Below the pieces are notes generated by a model. The model searched no databases. It was given only the letters and a program-made list of their open reading frames with translations, and was not told where the DNA came from. A stretch of 64,000 nucleotides of DNA. It comes from Rhodovulum sp. MB263 (GTDB taxonomy: Bacteria > Pseudomonadota > Alphaproteobacteria > Rhodobacterales > Rhodobacteraceae). The stretch covers positions 124,001-188,000 of the forward strand of contig NZ_CP020385.1 in the NCBI RefSeq assembly GCF_002073975.1, written 5' to 3'. The position numbers and the translations under genes were made by a program. Positions 8,821 through 17,222 of the stretch are shown here, piece by piece. Each line of letters opens with the position of its first letter. The first letter of the stretch is position 1.

Positions 8821-8901
8821 GATACGTGCCTCCGATCCTCTCGGACGTGGGGAATTGTCGAACGGAGCATAGCCGTTCGAAGGGGCACAGAGGCTTCGGT
8901 T

Positions 8902-8930
8902 TTGTAAGGAATTGTAAACGCGTCGTAAAC
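8902..8930. promoter_or_regulatory. Direct repeats in the dorC/dorS divergent promoter (candidate DorR box)
   Basis: The 193-bp gap between the divergent dorC and dorS genes holds three copies of T-T/C-G-T-A-A at 8902, 8912 and 8923, the last two extended to GTAAACG. Spacing of 10 and 11 bp puts them on one face of the helix, as is usual for OmpR-family response regulators such as TorR/DorR. The copies lie about 80-120 bases upstream of the dorC start. Binding by DorR is inferred from position and spacing only. Confidence 0.55.
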
Positions 8931-9013
8931 GGAACCGGCGCAAAGCGTCGCGTTCCCGACCCGGCCGCGCGAGAGCGATTGCCAAATTGTCGCAGTTGTG
9001 ATCGAGTGCGGCC

Positions 9014-11419
9014 ATGCCCCCGACTGCCCCTCCCTCGGCAGGCCCGTCATCCTGGCCTGCCGACCGCCTCAGTGATGTTCTGTCCGGTGCCAGCGACGAG
9101 CTGGTCGACGAGATTCTGCGGCTTGGTGCGGCCAACGGCTTCACGGATCAGACAAGTTCGATGCGGGCGGCCTGGGTCGAATCGGTCGAGATCATCAATG
9201 CCTGCCTCGTCGCCAGCCTTTCCGTGCCCACGCAGGATGGCGGCGCCAACGGGCATAACGACTATGGCAGCGATCCCCGTTTCGCCGGGCTGCGCGAGGT
9301 CGCCTGGCGGCACCGCCGCTCGGGGGTGCCGCTCTGGCTGAACCATGGGCTGCTGAAATATTACCGTCGCGCCTATCTCGGGTTTTTCCGCGAATTGTCC
9401 GCCCATCGGGACGACGCCCCTGCCCTGCCCGCGCCCGAGGCACTGCTTGCCCGGCTCGATCTCTTCTTCGACGAGGTCGAACTGGCGATGCTGGCGCCCT
9501 GGTCCGAGACCGGCACCGAAGAGGCCGCGATGGCCGACCGGCTGCGGCGCCTCACGCGCGAGCGCGACCAGCTTTTCGGCGTGCTCGAAAGCCTGCGCGG
9601 CCCGGTCTTCATCGCCGATGAGGACGGCCGGCTGATCAGCGCCAACCGCGCCGCCATGCAGACCTTCCTCGGGCTCGACGAGGCCGGGGCGCTGGTCTAC
9701 CGGCTGGCGCTGCAATCGCGCCGCGACGAGCTGCAGCCCATCGTCGACGAGATCCTCGCCACCGAAGGCAGCCGGTGGAGCGCGATCTGGCTGCAGACCC
9801 AGTCGGGCAGCCGCTGCTTCGACATCCGGCTCGAGACCGTCGAGGACACCGTCTACAAGCTCGACCGCTGGCGCATCGTGCTGATGAACGACGTCACCGA
9901 CCATCAGCGCGCGATCGAGCTGGCGCGCGAGGCCGAGCGCACCATGTCGCTGTTTCTGGCCGCCATGAGCCACGAGATCCGCACCCCCCTTCACAGCGTG
10001 CTGGGCGCGGCCGAGCTGTTGCGGGACGTGCCGCCGCAGGATGTCGAGGAACGCACCCGGCTGACCGAGCTGCTCGACATCTCGGCCCGCGGGCTCAGCG
10101 CCACGCTCGAGAACGTGCTCAGCTTCTCGCGCTTCGAACAGCAGGCGCCGAAGCCGCGCCCGGCGCCGGTGGCGCTGGCCGAGATGCTGGAAAACCTCGT
10201 GCGCAGCCGCGATATCCTCGCCCGCCAGCAGGGCGTGCCGCTGATGCTGTCGCTGTCGGCCGATCTGCCCGACGAGGTCGCGCTCGACTGGTCGATGGTG
10301 CAGCAGATCCTCGGCAACCTGATCCAGAACGCGATCCGCCACGATGACGGGCGCGGCGTCGCGCTGGAGCTGAGCCGCGAAGAGGGGCCCTCGGGCGACG
10401 AGCTGGTCTTCGCCGTCACCGATCACGGCCCCGGCCTGCCCGCCCCGATCCGCGAGATGCTGATCGCCGCACCCACCGCGCTCCGGCCGCGCCCGACCGG
10501 ACAGTCGGGCTCGGGGCTGGGGCTGGCCATCGCCCAGCGGATGACGCTGGCCCATGGCGGCACCATCTCGGGCGGCTCGGCCGCGGGGCCCGGCGGCGGC
10601 GCCAGGATCGAGGTGCGGCTGCCGCTGGTCGCGGCAGAGGCCCCTGCCCCGGCCAAGCTGCCCGCCCGCCCCGCCGGCACGCTGTCCAGCAAGAGCTGCC
10701 TTCTGATCGACGACGACCCGGTCGGCGTCCTCGTCACCCTGGCCATGCTCGAACGCATGGGGCTGTCCGTCGACCATGCCCGCTCGCTGCGGCAGGCGGG
10801 CGCGCTCTGCCAGGCGCATCCCGAGGATTACGACCTCTTCATCGTCGATTACCGCCTGCCCGACGGCAATGGCGTCGATTTCGCCCGCTCGCTGCGGCAG
10901 AGCGGCACGCTGGGCGAGCGTCCGGTCTTCCTGCTCAGCGCCAATGTCGATCTGGTGCGCCAGGCCGACGGTCAGGCCGCGCTGTTCACCGCGCTTCTGG
11001 AAAAGCCGCTCGATGCCGGGGCGCTGGGGCGCGCGATCCGCAGCGGCACCCGCCCGACCCGCGCAAGCGCCCTGCTCGACGGGCTCTCGCCCGAGGCGCA
11101 GCGACGCATGGCCGAGGTCTTCTCGACGGGCTGGCAGACGTTCCGGACCCAGCTCGCGACCAGCGATGACAGCCAGCCCGACACCGCGCTGGCCGCTCTG
11201 GCTCACAAGCTGGCCAATGGCGCCGCGATCTTCGGCCGGACCGAACTGAACGCCGCGCTCCGCGCAGTCGAGCTGGCCTTCGATTCACCCGCCGCCAGCA
11301 CCCGGATGCGCGCCCTCTCCCGCGCCCGGGTGCTGGCCGCCGCCCCGGACGATCTGAACGCCCCGGAACCGAGCCGTCCGGATCTGGGCGGCCCTTCCGA
11401 TGAGACCCCAAAAGCATGA
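9014..11419 (+). CDS. dorS: Cytosolic hybrid sensor histidine kinase for DMSO/TMAO respiration
   Basis: The 801-residue protein has, in order: an all-helical N-terminal sensor region (about 20-165; the segment WRHRRSGVPLWLNHGLLKYY resembles RsbRD-type N-terminal domains); a PAS-like domain (185-295); a HisKA domain with phosphoacceptor His320 in AAMSHEIRTPL; an HATPase with DHGPGLP and GSGLGLAIA; a receiver with IDDDP and Asp612 in IVDYRLPDG; and an Hpt domain with His731 in LAHKLANGA. This His-Asp-His arrangement is that of TorS/DorS phosphorelays. Unlike TorS it has no membrane segment or periplasmic sensor, so the signal is probably sensed in the cytoplasm. It diverges from dorCDA and overlaps dorR by four bases. 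No good ribosome binding site precedes the start; the next Met is residue 50. Confidence 0.88.
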   Translation: MPPTAPPSAGPSSWPADRLSDVLSGASDELVDEILRLGAANGFTDQTSSMRAAWVESVEIINACLVASLSVPTQDGGANGHNDYGSDPRFAGLREVAWRHRRSGVPLWLNHGLLKYYRRAYLGFFRELSAHRDDAPALPAPEALLARLDLFFDEVELAMLAPWSETGTEEAAMADRLRRLTRERDQLFGVLESLRGPVFIADEDGRLISANRAAMQTFLGLDEAGALVYRLALQSRRDELQPIVDEILATEGSRWSAIWLQTQSGSRCFDIRLETVEDTVYKLDRWRIVLMNDVTDHQRAIELAREAERTMSLFLAAMSHEIRTPLHSVLGAAELLRDVPPQDVEERTRLTELLDISARGLSATLENVLSFSRFEQQAPKPRPAPVALAEMLENLVRSRDILARQQGVPLMLSLSADLPDEVALDWSMVQQILGNLIQNAIRHDDGRGVALELSREEGPSGDELVFAVTDHGPGLPAPIREMLIAAPTALRPRPTGQSGSGLGLAIAQRMTLAHGGTISGGSAAGPGGGARIEVRLPLVAAEAPAPAKLPARPAGTLSSKSCLLIDDDPVGVLVTLAMLERMGLSVDHARSLRQAGALCQAHPEDYDLFIVDYRLPDGNGVDFARSLRQSGTLGERPVFLLSANVDLVRQADGQAALFTALLEKPLDAGALGRAIRSGTRPTRASALLDGLSPEAQRRMAEVFSTGWQTFRTQLATSDDSQPDTALAALAHKLANGAAIFGRTELNAALRAVELAFDSPAASTRMRALSRARVLAAAPDDLNAPEPSRPDLGGPSDETPKA

Positions 11420-12099
11420 GCGCGACCGCCGACATCCTTCTCGTCGATGACGATGTGCTGGTACAGGTGATGGTCGAGGACATCGTCACCCAGCTCGGGC
11501 ACCGCTTCCACAACGCGGGCGACGGCGAGACCGCGCGCGATGCCATCGCCCGGAACGGCTTCGACCTGGTGATCCTCGACCGCCGCCTGCCCGATACCGA
11601 CGGGCTTTTGCTGGCGCCTCTCCTGCAGCAGGACCGCAAGATCCCCTTCATCGTCTTCTCCAGCCTCGATGCGCCCACAGATCAGGTGCTGGGGCTTGGC
11701 ATGGGCGCCAGCGACTATGTCTGCAAACCGGTCGAGCCCGCGGTGCTGCGCGCCCGCATCCAGGCCCGGCTCAGCGCCCGCCGCACCCCCGAGGACCAGA
11801 CCACCTTCCGGCTGGGCGACGCGCTCCGGCTCGATGCGGTGTCGCGCCGGCTCTGGGTCGCCGACCGGATCGAGGTGCTCTCGCCCGCCGAGTCGCGGCT
11901 GCTGATCTGCCTGATCCGCAATATCGGCAAGCCGCGCGACCGGATGCAGATCAGCATGGCGACCTGCGGCCGCGAATGGGTCTATGGCGACCGCACCATC
12001 GACGTGCTGATCTCGCGGCTGCGGCGCCGGCTCAAGGGCAGCGAGGTGCGCATCACCACCGTGCACGGGCTGGGCTATGTGCTGACCCTCGACAGCTAG
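11416..12099 (+). CDS. dorR: OmpR-family response regulator for the dor operon
   Basis: This 227-residue protein has an N-terminal receiver (acidic pocket Asp11-Asp13, phosphoacceptor Asp55 in VILDRRLPDTDG, conserved Lys in DYVCKPVEP) and a C-terminal winged-helix domain (SPAESRLLICLIRN, GDRTIDVLISRLRRRL, ITTVHGLGYVL). It is translationally coupled to dorS (ATGA overlap) and would receive phosphate from the Hpt His731. By analogy with TorR/DorR it should activate dorCDA through the 10-11 bp repeats between the two transcripts. Confidence 0.9.
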   Translation: MSATADILLVDDDVLVQVMVEDIVTQLGHRFHNAGDGETARDAIARNGFDLVILDRRLPDTDGLLLAPLLQQDRKIPFIVFSSLDAPTDQVLGLGMGASDYVCKPVEPAVLRARIQARLSARRTPEDQTTFRLGDALRLDAVSRRLWVADRIEVLSPAESRLLICLIRNIGKPRDRMQISMATCGREWVYGDRTIDVLISRLRRRLKGSEVRITTVHGLGYVLTLDS

Positions 12100-12218
12100 G
12101 CCCGCTGCAGAGACGCACGGCCCCTGTTCGGCGATGGGGACTGCCCCCGGCCGCCACCCGACCCTAGATCGGCGGCAAGAGAGGCGTTCCGACGCCATCG
12201 CAGCACAGGAGTATCGCC

Positions 12219-13241
12219 ATGAAGAAGATCGGCTTTTTGTCCTTCGGCCACTGGTCGCCCGCGCCAAGCTCGGGCACCCGTTCGGCTGCCGACGCGCTGA
12301 TCCAGTCGATCGAGCTGGCCGAGGCCGCCGAGGATCTCGGCGCCGACGGGGCCTATTTCCGCGTCCACCATTTCGCCCGCCAGCTCGCCTCGCCCTTCCC
12401 GCTGCTGGCCGCCGTCGCGGCCCGGACCCGAAGCATCGAGATCGGCACCGGCGTGATCGACATGCGCTATGAAAATCCGTTCTACATGGTCGAGGATGCC
12501 GGCGCCGCCGACCTGATCTCGGGCGGGCGACTCCAGCTCGGCATCAGCCGCGGCTCGCCCGAACAGGTGATCGAGGGCTGGCGCCATTTCGGCTATGCGC
12601 CCGCCGAGGGCGGGACCGATGCCGATATGGGCCGCGAACACGGGCGGATCTTCTTCGATCTGTTGAAGGGCGAGGGCTTCGCCCAGCCCAATCCGCATCC
12701 GATGTTCCCGAACCCGCCCGGTCTGCTGCGCATCGAGCCCCATTCCGAGGGGCTGCGCGACCGGATCTGGTGGGGCTCGGGCTCGAACGCGACCGCGATC
12801 TGGGCGGCCGAGATGGGCATGAACCTGCAAAGCTCGACCCTGAAGGATGACGAGACCGGCGAACCCTTCCATGTGCAGCAGGCCAGGCAGATCCGCGCCT
12901 ATCGCGAGGCCTGGGCCAGGGCCGGGCACAGCCGCAAGCCCAGGGTCTCGGTCAGCCGCTCGATCTTCGCCCTCGTCGATGACCGCGACCGGGCCTATTT
13001 CGGCCGGGGCGTGCAAAGTCGCGACTCGGTCGGCCAGCTCGACGAGACGACGCGGGCGATCTTCGGGCGCAGCTATGCCGGCGAGCCCGACCGGCTGGCG
13101 GCCGAGCTGGAGAAGGACGAGGCCATCGCCGAGGCCGACACGCTTCTGCTGACCGTGCCGAACCAGCTTGGCGTCGATTACAATGCCCATGTGATCGAGG
13201 CGATCCTGACCCATGTCGCGCCCCAGCTCGGCTGGCGCTGA
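12219..13241 (+). CDS. LLM-class flavin-dependent oxidoreductase (luciferase-like)
   Basis: This 340-residue TIM-barrel protein belongs to the bacterial luciferase-like monooxygenase family. Visible hallmarks are the N-terminal strand KKIGFLSFGHW, the SIELAEAAEDLGADGAYFRVHHF segment, TRSIEIGTGVIDMRYENP, the phosphate-binding stretch SGGRLQLGISRGSPEQ, and SVSRSIFALVD. Such enzymes use reduced FMN and oxygen on varied substrates; the substrate cannot be read from sequence. AGGAG sits nine bases before the ATG. It is a single gene between the dor locus and the toxin-antitoxin pair, followed by a perfect hairpin. Confidence 0.88.
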   Translation: MKKIGFLSFGHWSPAPSSGTRSAADALIQSIELAEAAEDLGADGAYFRVHHFARQLASPFPLLAAVAARTRSIEIGTGVIDMRYENPFYMVEDAGAADLISGGRLQLGISRGSPEQVIEGWRHFGYAPAEGGTDADMGREHGRIFFDLLKGEGFAQPNPHPMFPNPPGLLRIEPHSEGLRDRIWWGSGSNATAIWAAEMGMNLQSSTLKDDETGEPFHVQQARQIRAYREAWARAGHSRKPRVSVSRSIFALVDDRDRAYFGRGVQSRDSVGQLDETTRAIFGRSYAGEPDRLAAELEKDEAIAEADTLLLTVPNQLGVDYNAHVIEAILTHVAPQLGWR

Positions 13242-13262
13242 TCGCCCCCATCGTCCCGCCCC

Positions 13263-13288
13263 GGAGGGCCCGTCATGTCGGGCCCTCC
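13263..13288 (+). terminator. Hairpin after the flavin oxidoreductase gene
   Basis: The arms GGAGGGCCCG (13263-13272) and CGGGCCCTCC (13279-13288) form a perfect 10-bp stem with a six-base loop, 20 bases after the stop codon. Only a short CCCCTT follows, so termination strength is uncertain. Confidence 0.65.
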
Positions 13289-13290
13289 CC

Positions 13291-13331
13291 TTGACAGACC
13301 GCCCCCGTCTAGCCATCTATCTAGCCAGATA
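13291..13331 (+). promoter_or_regulatory. Promoter and operator of the toxin-antitoxin operon
   Basis: A consensus -35 TTGACA lies at 13291-13296. Downstream are the repeated CTAGCCA motif and a near-perfect palindrome TATCTAGCCAGATA at 13318-13331, overlapping the likely -10 region and 18 bases before the antitoxin start. Autorepression by antitoxin/toxin complexes at such palindromes is the rule for these systems. Confidence 0.6.
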
Positions 13332-13348
13332 ATGCGGAGGCCCGTCCG

Positions 13349-13606
13349 ATGTGGACATTGCAGGATGCCAAGAACCGGTTCAGCGCGGTGGTCGAGGCAG
13401 CGCTGGCCGGGGTCCCCCAGGAGGTCACCCGCCGCGGCAAGCCCGCGGTCGTGGTGCTGTCGGCCGATGATTACCGGCGCCTGCTGAAAGGCGCCGCCGC
13501 CGCCCGCGAAAGCTTTGCCGAGCATCTGCTGGCCTTCCCTGCCCCCGGGATCGAGGCCCGCGAGATCGAGCGCGCCGAGGTCCGCCCGCGCGACGTCCGC
13601 TTCTGA
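13349..13606 (+). CDS. Type II antitoxin, Phd/YefM family
   Basis: This 85-residue protein starts with MWTLQDAKNRFSAVVEAAL and continues with GVPQEVTRRGKPAVVVLSADDYRRL, split here around the fold's beta hairpin; this is the standard Phd/YefM N-terminal DNA-binding fold. The C-terminal tail (residues 55-85) is charged and disordered-looking, as expected for the toxin-neutralising region. GGAGG lies eight bases before the ATG. The stop overlaps the toxin start (TGATG), which couples their translation. Confidence 0.92.
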   Translation: MWTLQDAKNRFSAVVEAALAGVPQEVTRRGKPAVVVLSADDYRRLLKGAAAARESFAEHLLAFPAPGIEAREIERAEVRPRDVRF

Positions 13607-14007
13607 TGTATCTGATCGACACCAACGTGATTTCCGCGGTGCGCCGTCCCGAGCGCGCGCCGCAGGTCCGCGCCTGGCTGGCCGCGCGGCCCGAGCCCGA
13701 GCTTTATCTCAGCGTCATCACCCTGGGCGAGATCGAACGCGGCATCCGCCAGCAAGAGACCCGCGATCCCGGTTTCGCCCGCGACCTGCGGGTCTGGCTC
13801 GACCGTACCATGCTGGTCTTCGCCGACCGGCTCTTGCCCTTCGGCGCGGCCGAGGCGCGGATCTGGGGCCGGCTTTCGGCCGAGATCGGCCATCCCGGCG
13901 CCGACCTGATGATCGCGGCGACTGCGCTTCACCACGGCGCGACGGTGGTCACCGGCAATGTCCCGGATTTCGAACCGACCGGCGTTCCGATCGAGAACCC
14001 GTTCTGA
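13606..14007 (+). CDS. PIN-domain ribonuclease toxin (VapC/FitB type)
   Basis: The 133-residue protein is a complete PIN domain. The acidic metal-binding residues are Asp5 in MYLIDTNVIS, Glu42 in ITLGEIERGI, Asp100 in GADLMIAATA and Asp121 in TGNVPDF. The last motif usually reads T-R-N-x-x-D-F, so the Gly at the Arg position is a small deviation. Family members cleave tRNA or rRNA when freed from antitoxin. The pair is next to the replication genes, which fits a role in stabilising the replicon, though this is inference. Confidence 0.92.
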   Translation: MYLIDTNVISAVRRPERAPQVRAWLAARPEPELYLSVITLGEIERGIRQQETRDPGFARDLRVWLDRTMLVFADRLLPFGAAEARIWGRLSAEIGHPGADLMIAATALHHGATVVTGNVPDFEPTGVPIENPF

Positions 14008-14029
14008 GCCCTGGGCGCAGTCGATCTCG

Positions 14030-15223
14030 TCAGTCGAGCCCGTCGAAGGCGCCCGGATGCAGCTCTTCCCAGAAGGCGGCGATGGCCTCGGCATTCAGCG
14101 CCGACATCCAGCCGTGACGCTCGAAATCATCGCGCGCAGCAGCATCGAGCCGGGCCATGAACAGCCGCTTGTCGGCATCGCGCTGGGTCGGCTTGCGCGC
14201 CGCCGCCAGATCGCGGATCCGCTCGAGCCGCCGGGCCCGGAAGGATCGCGGCGGCCCGGGGTTTCGCGGCGAAACCTCCGGCTCGGGCGCGCGCTCGTCG
14301 TAATCCTCGCGCAGCGCCACCGTGAGATAGCCCACCGCGTTCTTCACCCCCCCCTGCCCCGCCACGTAGTCGAGCTTGCGCCGCACATAATCCTGCCCGT
14401 GCTCGGCGATCCATTGCCGCGCCAGCCGGTCGCTGACCCCCAGCGCCCGCAGCCGGGCATAGACCTCGGAATTCCGCAGCCCCTCGCCATCGTCGAGATC
14501 GAGAATGGCCAGCTGCGGGTTCTCGGCGATGCGGAAGCGGATATCGGTCACGCTCCGGCCCATCTTGCGCAGCTCGGGCGTGACGACGATGTTCGAGGTC
14601 TTGTTCACCTCGGCCACGGCCGGCTTGATGACCTTGGCATTGAGATGCTTGAACACCTCGTAATAGGGGCTGTCGGCCACCCCCATCAGGCGGCGGAACA
14701 GGTCGAGCGACCACCAGCCGGTGCTGCCGGTACGGATGAAGCGGTAGCAATTCTCGTAAAGCGCCAGGGCATGGCCCGAGGTGAAGCGCCGCTGGATGTT
14801 CAGGTTGATCAGCGCGAAGACCTTGGGGTCGTGCAGTTTTTCGGCCAGCGCCGGCGAATAGGCATATTCGCAGATCCCGCCCTTGAGCTTGGCATAGGAC
14901 AGAAGCGCCGAGACCCCCCATTCCTGCCGCCCCTCGGCATCAAGCATGTCCCATTCGGCCACGGTCTCGGCCAGGCCCCGCAGAGACTGCTTGAGCGTCT
15001 CCATGTCGTTCGAATTGTAGCCGATCATCAGGCACAGCGTGCGCGCGTCGATCTGGTGGCGACTTTGCGAGATCAGCGTGTCATAGGCATTCAGAAGCAG
15101 CACATTCGACAGCTTGCGCTGCAACAGCGTCAGCTTGCCCGAGACATGGATCGCGGCCACATGCTTCTTGACCGCCCCCCGCCGCAGCGGACCGGTCAGC
15201 CGGTCGCGTGGAATGTCGTCCAT
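14030..15223 (-). CDS. Plasmid replication initiator protein, Rep_3/RepB-like
   Basis: The chosen ATG at 15223 gives 397 residues (MDDIPRDRLTGPLRRG...); an in-frame ATG at 15400 would add a low-quality extension that crosses the iterons. The body has the paired winged-helix pattern of Rep_3-type initiators: LTLLQRKLSNVLLLNAYD, RTLCLMIGYNSNDMETLKQSL, FALINLNIQRRFTSGHALALY, WWSLDLFRRLMGV and VFKHLNAKVIKPAVAEVNK. Such proteins bind iterons and open the origin. It is transcribed away from parAB with the repeat-bearing origin between them, the usual layout of rep-parAB modules on Rhodobacterales plasmids. The C-terminal 100 residues are charged and specific to this subgroup. Confidence 0.88.
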   Translation of the reverse strand: MDDIPRDRLTGPLRRGAVKKHVAAIHVSGKLTLLQRKLSNVLLLNAYDTLISQSRHQIDARTLCLMIGYNSNDMETLKQSLRGLAETVAEWDMLDAEGRQEWGVSALLSYAKLKGGICEYAYSPALAEKLHDPKVFALINLNIQRRFTSGHALALYENCYRFIRTGSTGWWSLDLFRRLMGVADSPYYEVFKHLNAKVIKPAVAEVNKTSNIVVTPELRKMGRSVTDIRFRIAENPQLAILDLDDGEGLRNSEVYARLRALGVSDRLARQWIAEHGQDYVRRKLDYVAGQGGVKNAVGYLTVALREDYDERAPEPEVSPRNPGPPRSFRARRLERIRDLAAARKPTQRDADKRLFMARLDAAARDDFERHGWMSALNAEAIAAFWEELHPGAFDGLD

Positions 15224-15774
15224 CCCGCCCTCGCTCGCGGGGCGCGCCTGCCCCGTCGGATGCCTCGTCACTGTCTCCGGGATCGCGCGACTCGCGTCGA
15301 CCTGTCCCGGTTGCGGCCATGATCGGTCAAAAGGTGTCCGCAGGCAAGCCCACCTCTGGCACCTGTACCCCTTTCCTGCAAACGGGTACCTTGGGCTCAT
15401 CGCCGAGGTCGGAAGGTACCCGTTTGCGGGAAAGCCGCGCCGGGCTCCGTCGCCCGGACGGGGCCCGACAGTGGAAAACAGAGCCTAACATGGCCAAACA
15501 AGGGGCCCCCGAGTCATGCGGCGGGCCCTTCCCCGCGAATCGGCGCCCGATATCCCGCAAACAGGTGCCTGTCGCCCTGCATCCGGCCTCCCATCCGCCT
15601 GCATCCGGGCACCTATCTACCACTTAGGTATTGGATTTCATGGAAATTATCCGAGACAAAGATTCAGAAAACCTGAAAAGACTCGTAAAACGATCCTGCT
15701 GATGTTGCGGTTTTCCCTCTTTTTCAGAAGAGGAATGGCCCAACCGATTCCCAACGGGGCAAGGATGTGCCATA
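15224..15774. other. Probable replication origin region between rep and parA
   Basis: This non-coding stretch separates the divergent rep and parA genes. It contains the iteron-like repeats described separately. Right of them, about 15615-15770, is an AT-richer segment (for example TATTGGATTTCATGGAAATT and nearby A-rich runs) unusual for this genome and suited to strand opening and to the parA promoter. No coding sequence was accepted here. Confidence 0.65.
15375..15614. repeat. Iteron-like 17-bp repeats
   Basis: Copies read CCTGCAAACGGGTACCT (15375-15391), its inverted form AGGTACCCGTTTGCGGG (15414-15430), CCCGCAAACAGGTGCCT (15554-15570), a degenerate CCTGCATCCGGCCTCCC (15576-15592) and CCTGCATCCGGGCACCT (15598-15614). 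The last three begin exactly 22 bp apart, two helical turns, on the same face. The inverted pair sits next to the rep gene, where it could act as the autoregulatory operator, as in other Rep_3 replicons. Confidence 0.75.
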
Positions 15775-15797
15775 GTTTGCCGCGTATCGCGAAAAAC
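15775..15797. promoter_or_regulatory. Palindrome just upstream of parA
   Basis: A 23-bp imperfect palindrome, GTTTGCCGCG-TAT-CGCGAAAAAC in halves, lies 20 bases before the parA ATG. The position fits an operator bound by ParA (type Ia ParA proteins repress their own operon) or a parS site for ParB. Confidence 0.5.
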
Positions 15798-15817
15798 AGC
15801 GAACATGCAGAGGCACC

Positions 15818-17221
15818 ATGGCAAAGAAAACCGGCGCTCCCAGCAAGCCAGACCTTCCCCCCTATTTCAACATCGACCCGGCTGCGGCTGCGGCCAAGCT
15901 TTCGGCGCCGATCGACACGCCGCGCTTTGCCAAGGCGGCCGCCTTCGCTGCCCGCGGTCGCGACGACCTTGCCCGGCGCGGCTATGCGCCGGACGGCAAG
16001 AAGCGGCTGAGGAAATTCTCGACCTGGGAGGTCTGCCGTTACCTGATCCCGGTCAACCCGGCCCATCTGCGCCGGGTACTGCGCCAGAATCCCGACCTGC
16101 CCCAGGGCGAAGGCGAAGGCGGCGCCAAATGGTACACGCTGGACGAGGTGCTCAGGCTGCGGGCGCATTTCGCCGAGGAAGGCGCCAAGGACCGCGAATA
16201 CCAGGCCTGGCGGCCCGAGGGCCTGCCCGCCAAGGTCGTGGCGGTCGCGAATTTCAAGGGCGGCGTCGGCAAGACCTCGACCTGTGCCCATCTGGCGATG
16301 TCGGCCGCGCTCGACGGCTACCGGGTGCTGGTGATCGATCTCGACAGCCAGGGCTCGATGACCTCGATCATGGGCGGGCAGGTCGAGGATGAATGGCAGA
16401 CCGTCTTCCCGATGCTCGCCCGCGACTATGCCAAGCATCTGCAGGCGGAAAACCGGGTCCGCGAGGCGGCCGGAGAGGCGCCCTTCGGCTTTGACGAAAC
16501 CCTGACCGCGGCGCTGGAGGTTTCGCCGCGAAACCTGGTCCAGCCGACCCACTGGCCCAATATCGACCTGATCGGGGCGCAGCTGAACCTGTACTGGGCC
16601 GAGTTCCAGGTGCCGGTCTGGCGGATGCAGATGCGGTCCTGGCCGCTCTGGGATTCGCTTCTGAACGCGCTGCAGGAGGGCGGCATGCTGGACGAGTATG
16701 ACATCGTCCTGCTCGACACCCCGCCCGCGCTTGGCTACCTGACCATCAACGCGCTGTCGGCGGCCGATATCCTGCTGGTGCCGCTTGGCGCCTCCTTCCT
16801 CGAATTCGATTCGACGGGGCGGTTCTTCGACATGATCTATTCGACCTTCGCCTCGATCGAGGAAGGCGAAAACCGGGCGCGGCGGGCCGACGGGCTGCCC
16901 GAGATCCGCTTCGAATGGGACGCGGTCCGGGCGCTGGTGACCCGCTTCGATGCCGCTCAGCAGACCGATCTGGCCAATGTCATCCAGGCCTATTTCGGCG
17001 ACTTCATGACCACCTACCGCCAGGAGTTGACGGCGATGGTGGGTCAGGCGGGCGAGCAGGTCTCGGGGATCTACGAGACCGATTACCGCGACTTCAACCG
17101 CGACACCTATGTCCGGGGGCGCGAGACCTTCGACCGCACCTGGGCCGAGGTCAAGGAAGTGATCCTGGGCACCTGGTGGCGCGATGCCCGGATGGCGGAT
17201 GCCGCGACGGAGGAGAAGTGA
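15818..17221 (+). CDS. parA: Plasmid partition ATPase ParA (type Ia)
   Basis: This 467-residue protein has an N-terminal region of about 140 residues with a helix-turn-helix-like part (FSTWEVCRYLIPVNPAHLRR), then the deviant Walker A box FKGGVGKTST (about residue 146-155), the D-S-Q switch motif VIDLDSQGSMTS, and the Walker B-type LLDTPPALGYLTINALSAAD. The N-terminal DNA-binding extension makes it a type Ia ParA, which both moves plasmid copies over the nucleoid and represses its own promoter. GAGG precedes the start. ParB follows one base after the stop. The C-terminal 90 residues are longer than in chromosomal ParA. Confidence 0.94.
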   Translation: MAKKTGAPSKPDLPPYFNIDPAAAAAKLSAPIDTPRFAKAAAFAARGRDDLARRGYAPDGKKRLRKFSTWEVCRYLIPVNPAHLRRVLRQNPDLPQGEGEGGAKWYTLDEVLRLRAHFAEEGAKDREYQAWRPEGLPAKVVAVANFKGGVGKTSTCAHLAMSAALDGYRVLVIDLDSQGSMTSIMGGQVEDEWQTVFPMLARDYAKHLQAENRVREAAGEAPFGFDETLTAALEVSPRNLVQPTHWPNIDLIGAQLNLYWAEFQVPVWRMQMRSWPLWDSLLNALQEGGMLDEYDIVLLDTPPALGYLTINALSAADILLVPLGASFLEFDSTGRFFDMIYSTFASIEEGENRARRADGLPEIRFEWDAVRALVTRFDAAQQTDLANVIQAYFGDFMTTYRQELTAMVGQAGEQVSGIYETDYRDFNRDTYVRGRETFDRTWAEVKEVILGTWWRDARMADAATEEK

Positions 17222-17222
17222 C

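Noticed and set aside
13606-14117. Alternative toxin frame at 13515-14117
   Set aside because: The PIN domain with all acidic residues is in the 13606-14007 frame; the other frame is Arg/Ala-rich and shows no domain.
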